A DNA stretch of 6,132 bases, taken from Elusimicrobia bacterium CG06_land_8_20_14_3_00_38_11 (GTDB lineage: Bacteria > Elusimicrobiota > UBA8919). The translations under genes were made by a program, and so were the position numbers. Below are positions 5,555-6,132 of this stretch, in pieces. Location of the stretch: positions 1 to 6,132 of the forward strand of contig PEVQ01000250.1 of assembly GCA_002780205.1 (NCBI GenBank). Reading direction: 5' to 3'. The notes below the pieces were generated by a model that was given only the letters and a program-made list of their open reading frames with translations, was not told the origin of the DNA and did no database searches. Position 1 is the stretch's first letter. Each line of letters begins with the position of its first letter.

Positions 5555-6132
5555 TATTTCTGTTTTAACTTCAAAAAGTTTTTTAATAATTTTTTGCCGG
5601 GTTTTGTTAAAATTGATTCCGGATGAAACTGGATTCCTTCCACACAAGCGGGAAGTGGGAAGTGGGAAGTGGGAAGTCGCTTCAACCGGAGTCCCATTAT
5701 TTCGTCGTCTTTTGTCCAAGCGGAAATTTCAAAACATTTCGGCAGTGATTTTTTTTCAACTAAAAGCGAATGGTATCTGGTCGCCTCAAATGGATTTTTA
5801 AGTCCCTTGAAAATTGTTTTACCGTCGTGATAAATCATAGATGTTTTGCCGTGCATAAGTTTTTTTGCATGAACTATTTTGCCGCCGAAAGCGGCGCCGA
5901 TTGACTGATGCCCGAGACACACGCCTAAAATCGGAATTTTTCCGGAAAAATGTTTTACAACATCTACTGAAATGCCGGCTTCCTTTGGCGTGCATGGTCC
6001 CGGCGAAATAACAATATGAGTTGGGTTAGACTTTTCAATTTCAGAAAGCGTGATTTTATCGTTCCTGAAAACCTTTATGTCGGGATTCAATTCGCCGAGA
6101 TACTGGACCAGATTATAAACAAACGAATCGTA
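5554..6132 (-). CDS. trpG: Anthranilate synthase component II (glutamine amidotransferase), 5' end cut off by the window
   Basis: The glutaminase subunit hydrolyses glutamine and passes ammonia to TrpE to form anthranilate from chorismate in the cytoplasm. 192 residues are visible, beginning YDSFVYNLVQYLGE, which matches the TrpG N-terminus after about seven missing residues. An internal TTG at 6090 is therefore not the start. The class I amidotransferase marks are present: oxyanion-loop PGPCTP (visible residues 44-49), nucleophile Cys72 in GVCLGHQ, and His170/Glu172 in FHPES. Between GLR and VEG there are about nine extra residues (LPTSHFPLPAC region) encoded by four copies of a 7-bp repeat. 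Apart from this, the length fits the family, and the C-terminus ends where TrpG normally ends. Its TAA shares one base with the ATG of the next gene (TAATG), suggesting translational coupling. It could instead be PabA or serve both enzymes, but the trp neighbours favour TrpG. Confidence 0.95.
   Translation of the reverse strand, partial: YDSFVYNLVQYLGELNPDIKVFRNDKITLSEIEKSNPTHIVISPGPCTPKEAGISVDVVKHFSGKIPILGVCLGHQSIGAAFGGKIVHAKKLMHGKTSMIYHDGKTIFKGLKNPFEATRYHSLLVEKKSLPKCFEISAWTKDDEIMGLRLKRLPTSHFPLPACVEGIQFHPESILTKPGKKLLKNFLKLKQK
5650..5677 (-). repeat. Four perfect tandem copies of a 7-bp unit inside trpG
   Basis: GGGAAGT on the plus strand (ACTTCCC in the coding sense) is repeated four times without a mismatch at 5650-5677. 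It encodes the out-of-family stretch LPTSHFPLP just before the VEGIQFHPES block. The unit is not a multiple of three, so a change in copy number shifts the reading frame unless three units change together. Heptameric tandem repeats of this type are known to be scattered in several bacterial genomes. That this copy was inserted into a surface loop is an inference from the extra residues. Confidence 0.9.

Noticed and set aside
5555..5719. N-terminal extension of the ORF6N protein by 55 residues from a TTG at 5719
   Set aside because: This stretch is the trpG C-terminus read in another frame, includes the heptamer peptide, and has no family resemblance. The ATG at 5554 begins the recognisable domain.
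5554..6090. trpG starting at the internal TTG at 6090
   Set aside because: The codons from 6132 to 6091 encode the conserved TrpG N-terminal YDSFVYNLVQYLGE, so the gene enters from outside the window.

Overview
The window is the distal part of a tryptophan biosynthesis operon read entirely from the minus strand (right to left). In transcription order it holds trpG (5' end cut by the window edge), an interrupted ORF6N-type DNA-binding gene split by an in-frame TGA, a small three-helix membrane protein of unknown function, trpD, trpC, a long-form (TrpB2-like) trpB, and trpF. trpE and trpA are not in the window. The organism is a bacterium with Shine-Dalgarno-led, overlapping genes, moderate to low GC (sampled lines run from about 27% in trpC to about 55% in parts of trpB), and many short repeats both between and inside genes. 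That repeat style recalls uncultured lineages of the Omnitrophica/Elusimicrobia kind, but this is only an impression. The genetic code looks standard: trpB appears to end at TGA in a classic ATGA overlap with trpF.

Layout. 5554-6132: trpG, the glutaminase subunit of anthranilate synthase, carrying a four-copy 7-bp tandem repeat just upstream of its catalytic His-Glu. 4613-5554: ORF6N gene, sharing one base with the trpG stop (TAATG). It stops at TGA (4933-4931), and the same frame continues for 105 more residues. A perfect 11-bp inverted repeat begins two bases after that TGA. 4196-4591: membrane protein. 4115-4195: AT-rich spacer ending in a strong trpD ribosome binding site. 3059-4114: trpD. 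2938-3058: spacer filled with short repeats, including an 18-bp imperfect inverted repeat. 2161-2937: trpC. 795-2147: trpB. 94-798: trpF, with an in-frame 18-bp tandem repeat. 1-93: a short tail with three TTCTGTG copies at 10-bp spacing and no gene.

How the genes work together. TrpG supplies ammonia to TrpE (outside the window) to make anthranilate. TrpD adds phosphoribose, TrpF isomerises the product, TrpC closes the indole ring to indole-3-glycerol phosphate, and TrpB condenses indole with serine. The indole-releasing subunit TrpA is not seen, and the TrpB present is the long type usually considered not adapted to a canonical TrpA complex. The accessory ORF6N and membrane genes have no evident role in tryptophan synthesis and separate trpG from trpD, which are usually adjacent or fused. 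No clearly new system is visible. The most unusual points are the TGA-plus-hairpin in the ORF6N gene, the slippage-prone heptamer in trpG that is frame-linked to ORF6N, and the repeat-derived peptides inside two catalytic enzymes.
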